DNA of 64,000 bases, taken from the NCBI GenBank assembly GCA_023213395.1, contig CM041465.1, positions 139,755,741 through 139,819,740 of the forward strand, in the 5' to 3' direction. A model generated the notes under the pieces. The model worked only from the letters and a program-made list of their open reading frames with translations, was not told the origin of the DNA and made no database searches. The position numbers and the translations under genes were made by a program. Origin of the DNA: Cycas panzhihuaensis. Its lineage: Eukaryota > Cycadophyta. Below, piece by piece: positions 22,870 to 35,065 of this stretch (positions are counted from its first letter, which is position 1; each line of letters starts with the position of its first letter).

Positions 22870-23667
22870 CTTGTTGATATGTCCCCCCTCAAGGATAACA
22901 TTAGTGAGTCCAAGTCTGGTATGCATCTTCGTGAATTGATTTTCAGTGAGAAGTTTGGTGAATAGGTCCACAAGATGGAATTCACTCAGATAGTAGTCAA
23001 CCTATAGCTTCCATGATTTAATTTGTTCATGAATGTAATGGTTCTGAATCTTAATGTGCTTCGTATATGCATGAAACTCTAGATTCTTTGATAGGTGAAT
23101 AATACTTTAGTTATCAACAAAGATAACTGGGTGTCCATTTGAGACTCCAAGAAACTCTAAGATACCTTACAACTATGTGACTTCCTTTGCATCTATACTA
23201 AGTCCTTAATATTTAGCCTTTGTAGAAGAGAGCGACACTATCCTCTACTTTTTCGACTTCCACGAAATAAATTCATTGCCAACACCAAATAGGTATCTAG
23301 TAGTGGACTTTCGATTATCAGAATCTCCTCCCCAATTAGCATCTATGTAACCATAAAATTGTATTTCTTCACCTCGATGGTATTCAAGACCAAGATTAAT
23401 AGTCCCCTTCAAATACTTCAGAATCTACTTCACTACAACAAAATAAGGTTCTTAAGGATTCTTCATGTAGCAGGAAACCAACCTAAGAGCATATGCAATA
23501 TCAACCATAGTATGAGTCAAATAGATCATACTTTCTACCAACTGGTGATACTTTGTACCATCTATAGAGGGATTAGCCATATCCTTCTGTAACTTAGTAC
23601 CTTTTTCACATGGTGTTGCAACTGGTTTGTAATTCTGCATTCTAAATTTCTCTAGTAAGTTCTTCAC
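22870..23667 (-). pseudogene. Copia RNase H domain (element B)
   Basis: On - the frame reads DANWGGDSDNRKSTTRYLF, then GNEFISWKSKK and VSLSSTKAKY, the typical Copia RNase H blocks (D.DWAGD...R+ST.G......ISW.SK+Q..V.LSS.EAEY). The pol end LVDLFTKLLTENQF follows near 22960. The N-terminal part (23452-23667) carries KPVATPCEKGTKL. Several stops. Confidence 0.82.
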
Positions 23668-23669
23668 AT

Positions 23670-24330
23670 ACTAAGACTATAGCAATACAATCTTTTCATC
23701 CATTTGCTTGACCTGAATGCCCAATAAGTAGTGAAGTCTCCTAAGGTCTGTCATGTCAAATAAAGCTCTCAAATTAGATTTGACTTTAGCAATAGCCTTA
23801 TTGCAATTACCGTCGATGACCAAATCATCCACATACAGCACGTAAGCTACTATTGAAGTCCCTTCTCTCTTCACATACAGATTTATGTTGAGTTCTGAAA
23901 TCTCAAAACCTTCAGTTTTTAACTTCGCATCCATTTTTTCATACCAAATATAAGGTACTTGTTTCAATCCATAGATTAACTTCTTAAAATGATACATAAG
24001 ATGCTCCTAGCCATCCTTAATAAATCCTAGAGGCTATGACATATAAATCTCCCCCTTTAGATCTCCATTAAGGAATGCAGACTTTATGTCCATCTAATGT
24101 AACTACTAACCATAAGTTGCTACTAAGAAAATCAACAAATAGACCGTTGTCATTCTAGAGACTGGTACAAATGTCTCATCATAATCAATTTCTTCTTTAT
24201 ACTTGAATCCCTGCATAACAAGTATGGCCTTAAACTTATCCACTTCTCCATCAAAGTGAAACTTTGTCTTGTAGACCCACTTGCATCCTATAAGATTCTT
24301 TGTCGAAGGTAGTAGAACCAAATCCTACAT
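23670..24330 (-). pseudogene. Copia reverse transcriptase (element B)
   Basis: Synthesises cDNA from the element RNA. GCKWVYKTKFHFDGEVDKFK (24.2-24.3 kb) is the RT opening; LIYGLKQVPYIWYEKMD is the palm, and the catalytic box VLYVDDLVIDG lies at about 23815-23845 with YVDD intact. The frame is split (24106-24321 and 23677-23997); the expected MDVK.AFLNG block falls in the gap between them, where stops occur. Confidence 0.88.
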
Positions 24331-24375
24331 GTTGTTCTTCAGTAGAGAACTATACTCCTCCTCCATTGCAGCTCT

Positions 24376-24702
24376 CTATCTTGGATCTCCTTTCACTTCA
24401 TTGAATGAATCAGGATCATTGGAATCATTGGTGTCTACCAACGGAGTTCGACTGACATGATGACTTCGTGTTCTTTGATCGTCAATTAAGGTTTGCATCA
24501 CCACACCAGAATCTTCCATAGTCTTCCTTGCCCATAAAGGTATTGAAGGACTCGTTACTAGAGGTACTTTAATTTGTGATGGATCCTCATTATTACTTGT
24601 CCCACTTGATCTTATTTCCTGAGGTGTTTTAGCAATTGGCTCATTATCCTCTTCACTTGATGAATCTGGGAATGGGAGAAGGGAGGGTAAAAAGGCTCCC
24701 AT
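24376..24702 (-). pseudogene. Integrase-RT spacer of element B
   Basis: Open minus frame of 108 codons rich in Ser, Pro, Asp and Glu (PFPDSSSEEDNEPIAKTPQE). This matches the low-complexity linker between integrase and RT in plant Copia pol. No catalytic motif. Confidence 0.6.
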
Positions 24703-24749
24703 GATGATTGATCAGCATGATACATCGATATCTCATTAAATTTGACATC

Positions 24750-25450
24750 CCAAATAACCACAATCTTCTCCCCCTATGGATCCCATAATCTGTAGGCTTT
24801 GTTCTATGTGTAATACCCCATGAATATGCACTTTAGACTTTTTTGATCCAGCTTCTTTCAAGTATCATTTGGGATATGGACATACGTGATACACCCAAAC
24901 ATTCTTAAATGGCTAATGACAGGTTTATGACTAGTCCATTTCTCATTGGGGGTTATGCTGTGAACTACTTGAGTGAGTACCTGGTTCAAAATATAAACAA
25001 CAATTACCATAGCTTCTACCCAAAATTTTGGTGGCAAGTTTTGAGAATACACCATATACGTTGCCATCTCCATCATGGTATGGTTATTTCTTTTAGTAAC
25101 TTAGTTCTGTTGTGGGGTATATAGGACCATAAATTCCCACTTTATACCATAATTATAGTAGAACTGATTGAACACATTGTTATCATATTCCTTGCCATTA
25201 TCACTTCTTAATGGCTTTATTTTCTTATCACATTCATTTTCAACCATTGCTTTCCAATCATGAAAGTGATCAAACATGTCTAACTTGTTCTTGAGAAAGT
25301 AAACCCAGGCCTTCCTCGTGTAGTCATCCACAAATACAAGGATATAACGGGCTCTAGATATCAAAAGGTTAGGAAGAGGGCCTATTAGATCTGAATGTAC
25401 AGGCTCCAGCTTCTCCTTGGCTCTCTAGGCATTATCCTAAGCAAAAGGGT
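24750..25450 (-). pseudogene. Copia integrase (element B)
   Basis: Inserts cDNA into the genome in functional elements. VFVDDYTRKAWVYFLK carries the first catalytic Asp and LRSDNGKEY the second. The third acidic residue is lost: the expected NGVAERKNR block reads N-stop-VTKRNNH, so Glu is Lys. FWVEAMVIVVYILNQV and HLRMFGCITYVHIP are the downstream conserved blocks. The zinc-binding part lies at 25440-25590 (HHLDHLNYRS, then MCEKGVYGKY). Confidence 0.88.
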
Positions 25451-25639
25451 ATCGGTGGTACTTACCATACATACACCCTTTTCACACATCATTTGAGTAG
25501 GTAGGTAACTGATGACAATCATTTTGCCATCTTCAATCTATTAAACAGTGTAATACTCCTATAATTAAGGTGATCGAGGTGGTTGTGCCATAACTTACTT
25601 ACATCATCCACACTCGCAACAAAGGTGCAGGACTTCTTC

Positions 25640-26015
25640 TGAGACTAAAACTATTCAAACACCCAAAAGTTATTCCTAACTTTCCTAGTAGCTATGGTAG
25701 CAAAGTTCTATTTTGAATCCTTAATCAGGAATTTGTCATCATAGAGATCTACCTTCATACCTTGTTTACAGATCTCCCAGGCTAAAAGAAGGTTCAACTG
25801 AATCTTTGGTACATAATACACCCTAGTAAATTTACCTGTTGCAATGGAAGCTTCACTGATACCTTCTACCGGTAAGACGTGAGCATCACCAAGGATAATC
25901 TGCGCACCACTTTGATTTGAATTCATTGTATCAAAGTTCTACCTCTGGTAAGAAATATACTTCTGCACTCTAGAGTCAGGCACCTAATAATCTCTCTGAT
26001 CAGATTCAGCTGATA
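25640..26015 (-). pseudogene. Copia protease (element B)
   Basis: The active site is expected as DSGA; here it reads VPDSRVQKYISYQR, so Gly-Ala are changed. Downstream, IILGDAHVLPVEGI and RVYYVPKIQLNLLLAWEICK match the Copia protease core (..LGDG....V.G.G.. and NVLYVP.L..NL.S...L). Inactive. Confidence 0.78.
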
Positions 26016-26059
26016 AGGCTTTTTATCAAATACAACGAGTATTAATGTTTTTCCTTTAT

Positions 26060-26849
26060 CATCTTAGTTGACTTTGTGCTTATCACGACACATGAACCAA
26101 CAATTATTCTCATGGTGACCATCCTTCTTGTAATAATTGCATTTCACATTGAACTTCTTTTTATCTTGAGAACTTTCTCCTGACCTCTGTGTGATCTTCT
26201 CCTCCTTAGGGGCTTTCTTTCTCTAAGTTTTCATGGCTAAGGCCTAACTTGAAACAGAACCTCCAAGCATACCATGATGTTTGAGCTTAGCATCCTCTAT
26301 TAGAATTAAGTTTTTAAGCCCATCAAATGTCTCCACTTCTATCACTTCATCTTTACCATAAATGGTTTGGAATGTGGCAAAGGTAGCTAATAATTTTGAC
26401 ATGATTATTGCGAATAGCAATGCATCATCAATAAAGTTTGGCTTCAATTCCTCTAGCTTATTCTTTAAGTAAGTAATCTTGTTAAGGTAGGAGTTGATGT
26501 TGTTCTCATGCTCCATATGTGAGTTGAGTAATTCCAACATCAGTACCAAACGTTTATTCATCTGCTTCTTTTTAAATGTATCGCATAATTTTCTCCATAT
26601 ATATGTTGGTTCATCAAGATTATGAACCAATGCTCTTTGGTCTAACACCAATGATAGTTTCAATAGTTCCATGGCCGTAAATTACTTTTCTTCTAGACAA
26701 ATATGCTCCTTATAGTCTAATGGAATTGCATCCACTTTCACCTTGGTGATTCCCCATAGTTGATTCACCATTAGAATAAGTTCTATATTGGTCTTCCACT
26801 TGCTGAAATTGTTACCATTGAAGATAACTTTGGGCATAATATACTTCAT
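26060..26849 (-). pseudogene. Copia gag, UBN2 type, with zinc knuckle (element B)
   Basis: Start chosen at the ATG at 26849 giving MKYIMPKVIFNGNNFSKW, the Copia gag opening (FNG.N+..W). A stop near 26685 separates it from the 142-codon stretch 26244-26672 (LWRKL-like YIWRKLCDTF, LMLELLNSHM, INSYLNKITYLKNKL). The zinc knuckle at about 26100-26145 reads CNYYKKDGHHENNC: spacing CX2CX4HX4C kept but the second Cys is Tyr. Confidence 0.82.
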
Positions 26850-27658
26850 CTCAAGAAACGAGCTTCAATATGGGTTAAACAACACCAAAATGAATGTATG
26901 CAGGATAAAATTACACCCCTGTGTCCTCCTCTACCTCACAAGCATGCTTCCAAAGGCACCCAACACTAACTATACCCATGTTAAGTGAGACACTGACTAT
27001 TTATGCCTCCTTAACTATCAAAAAATAGTCTTAAAGTACCCTAAAAAGGAGTAAAAAATGACCCTTAAGGCAGTTAAAATGATGCTTTAGGAACTAAGAA
27101 TGACTCCACATAACTGTAGTGCATGGTCTTCAAGTTAAAAACATAAAAAATCTCCTTGATCCATGCTCCTAATAGACTAAAAACACTCCAAATATGATAA
27201 AAAATACTTCACACTATATAAAAATCATATGTATCAAAGTTCTAAGGGTCTCTTTTATAAAGTTATATTAAAGAGAATATACCAAAGAGTATATTCTCAA
27301 AGGTGGTGACTTTTCAAAAAGTTCACTCCTTATAACTAAACGCACATGCTTCAAATCTCAACAAAATTATATCAAAGATGTTATTAAGTTTAAACCTTAA
27401 TATAAAACATCAAATGATACAATGAAAAGTTACATAGTGCGATTTTAGGAGTCACAGTTGTCATTTCATATTTTCAGCTTGCAAACTTATATACAGACAT
27501 GCATATGTCAAAACTAAGTGAAAACCTTATATACAGTTGATAAAATAGGTTGTATATAGACCAACCAATAGAGTTAGTGCCCAGCCAACATATATTTACT
27601 CCCAACTAGCCTTAAAGGAGTCAAAGTACCATAAAAATAATTCAGATGACTTTAATAT
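26850..27658 (-). other. Leader of element B, gag-proximal part
   Basis: AT-rich, no recognisable coding. It is cut at 27659-27663 (GTGCC), the target duplication of element A, and continues at 37593. Confidence 0.6.
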
Positions 27659-27663
27659 GTGCC

Positions 27664-30215
27664 TGAAACGCTCTCCGCGGGGCAATGATCCAACGCCTAG
27701 CGGGAAGGGCATAAAACAATATGCTAAGCAGGCTAAATAGCGAGGATCATACCTCGCAGGACGTCCGTCTTGTGAGGCCGAGCTGCACGGATCGCAAGGT
27801 GCCTGGTTGCTTCCAGTGTGCCGCAAGACGAGGCCTTCCTACCCTTCGGATGGCCGGGAAGGGAAAAGAATCCTCGCGCGTCTCTACTTCTCAAGGCAAT
27901 GAGAAGGCGACGAGGGGGCAACCAACCAAAAGTGTAAAGAATACGGGGTAAAACGCTGGGGATACAACGCAAACAAGCCTTCTATTCCTATGTTATGCAA
28001 TGTAAAGAAATAGTACGAGCAAGCGAATACACAATAAAAGGTTGTTTTCTTCTTTCCTTTATGTTCCTTTATCTATAATAGTAAATGCAAAGAAACATAA
28101 AAGCATAAAGAAAATATGAAAGGTATCTGAAGAATACCGGATCCGTGATTCGAGCAGGCGCGGATTTCCCTCCTTGGTTGTGCTCCTTTCCTCCTCCCAC
28201 ACATGCAACGTCGATCGCAGACAACGAAGGGGGTGCACTTACCTCCCTAAAAGCATGCAAGGACTAAATGAAATGAAGGAAACGAAAGCAAAGCTCAACC
28301 AAAAAGGGAGAAGAAATACCATATGGGGCCGACCAGAACGGGTCGATCTTAGCAATGATTCCTCCAACGCAATCCTCGCTAATAATCCCAACAAACGCCC
28401 TCCTCTCGGGAGAGAGGCTCTACACAACAAGATATATGTATATATGGCAATAAAATCAACTAAGCTAGCAAAAGCGTGGTTAAGCACTAAAGCATAACAA
28501 AAATGAAAGCGGAATAAATGCGGTAAACATGCAAGCTATCTTACACCACAAAAATCACCAAATGGGATCGAGTGTAGCCTCGGGATGGCTAACTCACCCA
28601 CGAGAGGTCTCCACAGGGTATAGGGAAAATAGTGCTAGCATGCGACAAGATGAGTCATGTAGTAACAAATTTCCTACACCAAGAGGGAAACTCAACCCAA
28701 CTCTCCAAGGCTTCCCTAGCTCCGTTTCCTAAGAAAGCACGGGTGCTAAAGGGAAAGAGGATAAGGGACGGAACCCTTGGGGAGAAGGACGGCAATGGGG
28801 GACGGAACCCCACCTATCTCCCTCAAATCCTCGTGAAAACCCTTTATGCCGGCTAGCTTAGGAAATGGTGGAAGAGAAAGCCAAGAGGGAAAGGATGGAT
28901 CTCGAGGGAATGCAAGAAAATGCACCCAATCTAGGGCAGCACTATAGTAAGCCACAACTAGCTAAGGTTACTTGCATCAAATGACAAAGGAGATCCCAAA
29001 GAAAGTTCACGCAAAAGAGGGAGAAGAGCTTGCAAATAGAACAACAAAAAGCAAGGAAAAATGCACCAACAAGAGACAAGAAATACCTTGAATGAAGGAG
29101 AGCATGCATGCATGCACTTTGGCTACTTGGAACAGCAGCACAAATAATGTCTAAAGGCTAGTTTTAAGTGTCCTTTGCAAGAAGATGGAAGGAGGAGGCT
29201 CCATGCGAGTTAGAGGCTGAAAATTGGTCCTTTGGAGTAGTCTTTCTTGTGAAGAAATGCTTTGGATCTTTGAGTATTTGTATGAGGAAGTGGAGCTTGT
29301 GATGGAGAGACGTGAGGCGTGAATGGCCCTGCAACTCCAGCTGGTAGTAGCCCACTTCACCTCTGCTCAACTACTGTACATGAAAATCCTTAGTTTCTGT
29401 GTTTTCCTTTGTCTTTTTGTAGAGAGTTTTTGCTTGGAAGTCTAGAAAAGTGAACTCAAGAATGAGGCAAATGAATGAAAAAAGGGTTTTTATGCCTTGG
29501 GCATAGCAAGTGAACGTTGGGGGCCCTCGGGCGCCTCCAACCGTTCGGAGCCACGTGGCAGTTCCGTGAAAAAACGCGGCCACTGTCGCGTGGTTTCTTT
29601 TTTTTCAAATTTTAAACAGTCGTACCGCGGCAAACTTCGCGGTACCGCTAAGTTTACCGCGATGCCTGACCGGTACCGCAAACTTTGTGGTAGCTAAGTT
29701 TCTTCTTGATCTGACCCTAAAATTTGAAAAAAGAGAAAAATACAACATAAAAGTCATAAAAATCAGCTTTTTAAGGTAAGAACAGGGGCTAAGCCTGAAA
29801 TACATCAATCGGGAAGGCCCGAGGCAAAGGCAAGTACTCAAAACAATGCAAAGCGTCCCAACTAAGGATTAAATCGAACTTAGAAAGGATTTGCAACATA
29901 AGTGGCATGTGGCAATAAGCACAAACGAGCTGGCAGGAGCATCCCGAAAGACCATGGAGACATCGTGAGTGGTTGTACGTCATACGGGGTGTCGCATCCG
30001 CTTATGGATGCCCCCGCTGTGAGTCGTCATAGGCTAAGAGGTGCCGTTAGGCACATGCATTATGAGCAAGCAGTCAAGCAAATGCGTGTAGGCAGGCATA
30101 TGTCAATCAAATTACTCCAAATTACCTTAGCAATCATAAGTAAGAAAAGTGAAAACATATACCTGAACAAACACTGTCGATGCGTCCCGAGTCCATTCCC
30201 ACTAGCTGGGAAACA
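27664..30215 (-). repeat. 3' LTR of element A
   Basis: On + it runs from TGAAACG to CTGGGAAACA, 2552 bp. Long stretches are identical to the right copy (for example about 28.86-29.10 kb against 36.26-36.50 kb), while GC-rich spots differ by small indels. Short ORFs on both strands are not conserved between the copies and are not called as genes. Confidence 0.93.
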
Positions 30216-30980
30216 CCGCTCGGCAAAGTGAGCCTCACTGCTTGGAAGCGTAATGTGATGGCGAATGCTGACAATCAAGAAACATGAGTAGCACATGCAT
30301 ATATATATATAAGAGCAATCAAGAGCAGCACGTGATCCAAGGGCGTAGGCAAGTGTCGTGGCGGAACGCGTGGACAAGGGAGACAGAGAGGACAACGTAG
30401 GGCCGCCACGCGTCGTCAGGCATCGACCGCAATCGAATAAGCAAGTGGAAGGGGACGCCTCCGTTGCCGAAGCGCAACGTGAAGTGAGAGGCATCCAGCA
30501 AAGTAAAACAAGCATATCTAACCGACAGCAACCGGAGACTTGGGCATGGGCTGGCCAGACAAGCCTCCACATGAAATGGTGTGTATCATGTATGATAGAG
30601 GTAGCATGTATGATTTATTTTGTAAATGAATGATTTTTGTATGTTGTAAATGTAAATATGTTGTAGATATTTGTTGTAAATATTTTGTTGTAATATGCAT
30701 GTGTTTCCTTCCATGTATGGCCATATGTCTAATGGGCACACACATCCACCGTGAAGCGTAGGTGATCGAGAGGTGTGAGGTTAGAAGATAGGCGACATGC
30801 ACGCCCACTGTGGGAGCATAGCGGAATATGCGAAGGAAATCACAAGCATGAAAGGGGGAGCAACGATACTCGCTCGCGTCCCCCTAGTTGGAGGATGCCC
30901 AAGTAGGAGGACAAAGGTTCCCAAGAGCACGCGGGAACGCGGGTTCCGCGGGAGGAACCAGAAGCAAAACCGAAGAGAAA
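30216..30980 (-). other. Element A interior, 3' untranslated part
   Basis: No domain found. No clear polypurine tract adjoins the 3' LTR: on - the bases before it read GCCGAGCGG. Holds a short (AT)n near 30299-30311 and TGTAAATAT-like runs at 30640-30690. Confidence 0.45.
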
Positions 30981-31235
30981 TCCATCTTAAATTGCCATTC
31001 CACCCATGGTTGGGAGGAATGGGAACAATTTAAAATGGTAGTTTAGGCTCGTTTCGGAGCAAGGATCCATCTTAAATTGCCATTCAACCCATGGTTGGGA
31101 AGAATGAGAACAATTTGAGATGGTAGTTTAGGCTCGTTTCGGAGCAAGAATCCATCTTAAATTGCCATTCCACCCGTGGTTGGGAGGAATGGGAACAATT
31201 TAAAATGGTAGTTTAGGCTCGTTTCAGAGCATGAG
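30981..31235. repeat. 85-bp tandem repeat, three units (element A)
   Basis: Units start at 30981, 31066 and 31151 with TCCATCTTAAATTGCCATTC and end in GGCTCGTTTC(G/A)GAGCA. Period is exactly 85 bp and the copies differ at only a few positions. It lies between the coding remnant and the 3' LTR, the usual place of tandem repeats in Tat-lineage elements. Confidence 0.9.
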
Positions 31236-31806
31236 GAGAGGAAGAGGTGTGCCTAGACCCCATAAAGGTAGGGGTAGTCACACGCAGGGTAGGAGATAGG
31301 TGACGAAGAGTAGGGCCAGTATCGCTAAGCCTTCTAGTAAACATACTATGGTCGGAACCAGATGAGCGCAACGGACCTAGCACACGACGGATTTCGTGGC
31401 AAGGTTGCATACGAGTAAGAGTGGCTCTAGTATGAGGTAAGGATCTAGAGCGTGAAGAAGAAGTGCCTCTACGAGTGGCTCGCCGATGTGGGCGCCTACA
31501 TGAAACCGCTCGGGGAGGCCAAGAAGGTAAAATAAATGGCTGGTTTAGGACCAGTGGCTCGGGAGCCACTGTAGAATAAGGAAGAGCGGGAATATCCGAT
31601 CGAGATATTCCCCTAAGTGCTCGCGAAACCAAGGTGACACGTCGAGAAGAGGGACCATAACCCTCGCTATCCGAATCAGAATCACTCATGGCGGCTAAGT
31701 AACCGTAACCACCTATGCCAATAGGGGCAAACCTAACTAGGTTTGGCTCATGACATGGCATAGGGCTCGACTGATGAAGGTCGGTCTCCTGAAACAAAGG
31801 TCCCAC
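31236..31806 (-). pseudogene. Unassigned open frame downstream of protease (element A)
   Basis: Part of a 197-codon minus frame (31213-31806). It includes an acidic run (MSDSDSDSEGYG) and then an Arg/Ser/His-rich stretch. It sits where the protease-RT linker or RT would be, but no RT motif is present. It may be an incidental frame in GC-rich DNA. Confidence 0.3.
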
Positions 31807-31839
31807 TAAGGGGTAACCTCCTCGTGATCGCTATCTTCA

Positions 31840-32240
31840 TCATCGAAGACACTGGCAGTCGGATGAGAGGTGTGAGACTAAGATAGGCTCACGAGCGACA
31901 ACTTTAACTTGTCCCTCATGGACAAATTTAAGTTGGCCCCATTGCGTGAGCAGATCGCTCCCATCCGGTCGAGCCATGGTCGGCCCAACAAGAGGTTGTA
32001 CTCCATATCGACGCCGAGTACAAAGAACTCGACAAAATGCTTTTCCTCCTAAGGTGAGGGATGGGGAGATCGCCTCAGGGGACTTCTCGCCCCATCATAC
32101 CCTTGGCATTTCCAAGGATGACTCAAGAGCTACTATGCCTAGCTCCTTGAGCATACACACAGCATAAGATTAACCGAGGAGCCATTATCTACAATGGTCC
32201 TCTTTACAATACAATCGAGTGTCAATGGTAATGACGAATC
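31840..32240 (-). pseudogene. Retropepsin remnant (element A)
   Basis: On -, VDNGSSVNL (about 32165-32195) matches the aspartic-protease loop (DTGSSVN), with Asn for Thr. EYNLLLGRPWLDRMGAI (about 31945-31995) is the intact plant gypsy LLGRPW block, followed by SMRDKLKLS, homologous to SSMRDN in element H. The parts lie in different frames. Confidence 0.75.
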
Positions 32241-32678
32241 TGCATGCAAAAGCTTCTCCCGCCATCGGGAGATGGGAGATCTCTGGGATCAAAGGAGATG
32301 ACAGGTGGCCCATGGGAGGTAGCACCTATCACATGGATGGAAGCGTCTTATTGGCAAAGAGCTTCAAGAAGAAGAGCACGCTGCTCAGGGCAGCTTCTCA
32401 AGACGTCCATCAAGGACATTCCCACCGTGACGGTGTGGAGCTCGTCAACGATAGAAAAGGGCTTACCTTCCCCGTGGGTTGGGTAAGGGCTCTCCTAAAG
32501 TCGAATCGACCCAGGCGACGGAATAGTCTTTGAAGCGCAGGAATCTCCTGAGGAACGGCTCCTAAGAGAATCAAGGTGAGATGTGGATGAAGAGGCATCT
32601 ACCGCCTCTTTAGCAAATTTTGGGACCCAAGTTAAGGCATATAACGGAGTGGTCTCAAGCACTGACAACCTTCTTTCC

Positions 32679-33806
32679 TCAGTAGCGGATCGAAGGTGAT
32701 GGAGCACGGCGGCCGTGGGAGCCAAGGGAAGATGACCTTCGCACACCCTTCCCTCTACCATGCGAAGGGTGAGAATCGGGGGACCTATCCTGATTCTGAC
32801 TGTATCTTTGTTGAACATCGCGACCACGTTCCCCATGTTTGGGGAACGGGTTTCTATGAATGGGCTGATCGAGGTTAGGTCTCGATGTCTGCCTAGGGGA
32901 CGAGTCGCGAGGCGGGGCGTCGCGTGGGTGCTGTGCCCGACAACGCGAATCGTCATGGAAACACTCCCCGTGGATGGAACACCACCTCTTCCCAAGGGGA
33001 GGATCGATCCTCCTTGCCTGAGAAGACTGGGTGTTGCCCCTTTGGGGGCATCGCACGAGAAGTCTGGCCGGATGTCTATGGGAGGTAGGCGATGAAGGAG
33101 GTTGGAGTTTTAGCTCCTTCATCCTGCGCTCGAATGAGCGAATGGCGAAGGTAAGCGGATCTAGGGTCCTCTCAGTCGGGTGAGAGGTGGTCCTAGCGGG
33201 CTGCGAAGGTTTGGTTTCCTTCGCTGGGGGAGGTGCCTCACGACGTTGTGAGGGCTTGGGAGGTTTCTTGAGACCCGCCTGGATCTCAATGGCCTCCAAC
33301 GCCAAGCACCTCGAAATCGCGGAGTCACACGTGGTTGCCCCCATCTTGAGGACTTCCACATGCACTTCGTATGGCGCATTGACAAAGATCCTCTTCAACT
33401 CCTCGTGCAATGTGGCCTTGGTGGAGTGAAGAAGATCGTGGAAGCGTCGCACAAAGTCACGGTTCATCTCATCGTGACCTTGTTTAAGCGACAGAAGCGC
33501 CTTCATTCCGCTTTCGAATGGACTGACGTCAAAGTAGTTGACGAACTCCCACCCACTAGCCGGAATGAGGAAATTGAATGGGCGGTGGAGGCTAAAACCA
33601 CTTGAGGCGCCGCCGCAAGGACCGCGGAAGAGCTTCATCAAGATATGGTCGTAGGCCCAATAGTCGATGCACGCCATGGAAAAGCTGCGCACATGTTCGG
33701 TTGGGTCTTGCGACGCAGTCCCATCAAATTTGGGGACTTCAGGAGGATGAGGCGGCAAGTTAGTCCTCAACGCCTCAACAGACAAGGGCGTCGACCTATA
33801 GTCCAC
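32679..33806 (-). pseudogene. Tat-like retrotransposon gag (element A), 375-codon open frame
   Basis: The longest open frame in the window. Residues 20-180 are the gag/capsid domain: PPEVPKFDGTASQDPTEHV, WEFVNYFDVSPFE, HDEMNRDFVRRFHDLLH, VHVEVLKMGATT. A frame disturbance is suspected around residues 60-80 (GPCGGASSG), where similarity to element H fades. Residues 181-270 are Pro/Arg-rich. CSIHGECFHDDSRC at about 32937-32980 is the zinc-knuckle-like box of Tat gag. The far C-terminus is low complexity. Whether the ATG at 33806 is the true start is unclear. Confidence 0.8.
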
Positions 33807-35065
33807 GAAAGGACGTGTCCTTGCTCAGGCTAAGGGATCGACAACCCAAGAAAGGAAGCGGATGGGGTGTCGGTCCCATCCCTCCTTGAGGAAACACCCC
33901 TTGTGGGAAGGGGGTCTGCGGGTAGATGTTCTGGAAAGGAGGCGCGCTCCCTTATGCTGACGCAGCAGTAGGAGTCACGCTGCACGTCGGAAACAGAGGG
34001 TGAGGAACCGGGTTTTACCCATATGGGCCACCCGTAGGTGGCGCGACCCCATATGGGTGCAACGGGTCCACTCCATAGACAGGGAGATGGTTTCCCTTGC
34101 CCTGCCCCCAAGGTTGTGACGGTAGCCCGGGGCACGAAGAGAAGGACCACCAACCGGGTTCTAGACGTACGTAGGAGTGGGTCCTACATGGCTAGCGGCG
34201 GCGGCGCTAGTAGGGCCTCGAGGCCTACTAGGGAACGCGTGCACCACGTTCGGCAGTGGCACGTGCGTTTGGTTTGAGCAAGGCATACTAACCCCGAGTT
34301 GGGGAACGGACACGCCGCGAGTGTCCCAAGGAGTGGGACCACGACTAGGGCAGCGCAACACTCGCCTTTAGAGCCGGGTAGACACGGCATAGGACGTGTG
34401 CGCGCGGGCGGAAGCATCAATCGTCGTAGATGACGTGGGCATGGATGAGGAAGACGCCACGTTGCGTAGCATTTCCGTAAACCATCTAGGAGGTGGTTGG
34501 CGAATCGCCGAAAGTACTCGCCGAAAGCACCTCGACCGCTGGCCGGGAGGGGTATCCTCATAACCATACGAGGTCGAAGGGACTTCGAAAGTAGGGGATC
34601 CCTCGGGGCGCCCCTCGTAAGGCTCGCCAGTGGGGTGGCGAGACTCGTGAAGGGCAGGATCTTCCGCCGCATGTGCGGAAGGCTCAAAGTCATCTGGATG
34701 GAAATGGTCATCCAGGTAGTAGATGGAATCCTCGCCTCACGGTGGATTCCGGAACGGACGAAGGGAACTCTTGAGTTCCTGAAGTCATGGCATGGTAGGC
34801 CCAATCGGACGGGTAACCTTCCATTGCCGAATCGGGTTCGACGATGGAATGAAACGCGACGATTGGTCTTCTAACAACGGCAGAAACCCCGCAAGCGCGA
34901 GAACGTCGCATGCAACGCCCGCGGCGTTGTTAGAAAAGCGAAAAGGAAAAGAAAGGAAAGATCGCAACGCGCTGGGGGTTGCCCAACTCAAAACACAGAA
35001 TGCGAAACTACCTAAAGGCAAGAGCACCAACACAAAGGGGAAGCGGATCTAGCTCCCTCATCGGG
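33807..35065 (-). other. Element A leader and gag N-terminal region
   Basis: Between the primer site and the gag domain. It has overlapping open frames on both strands, including a 206-codon minus frame at 34184-34804, all Pro/Arg/Ala-rich and without a known domain. GC-rich DNA has few chance stops, so I do not call these as genes. Confidence 0.4.

Noticed and set aside
23359-23592. Plus-strand frames opposite element B pol (also 24909-25124, 26788-26988)
   Set aside because: Shadows of Copia pol and gag on the minus strand.
28174-28497. Open frames of 60-110 codons in the LTRs of element A (also 29902-30231, 30060-30572, 35483-35807, 37015-37410)
   Set aside because: They lie in LTR or untranslated sequence, change frame between the two LTR copies and have no family resemblance.
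34184-34804. 206-codon minus-strand open frame in element A
   Set aside because: Pro/Arg/Ala-rich, overlaps open frames on both strands in GC-rich DNA, no domain; it lies in the leader/gag N-terminal region and is not convincing as a gene.
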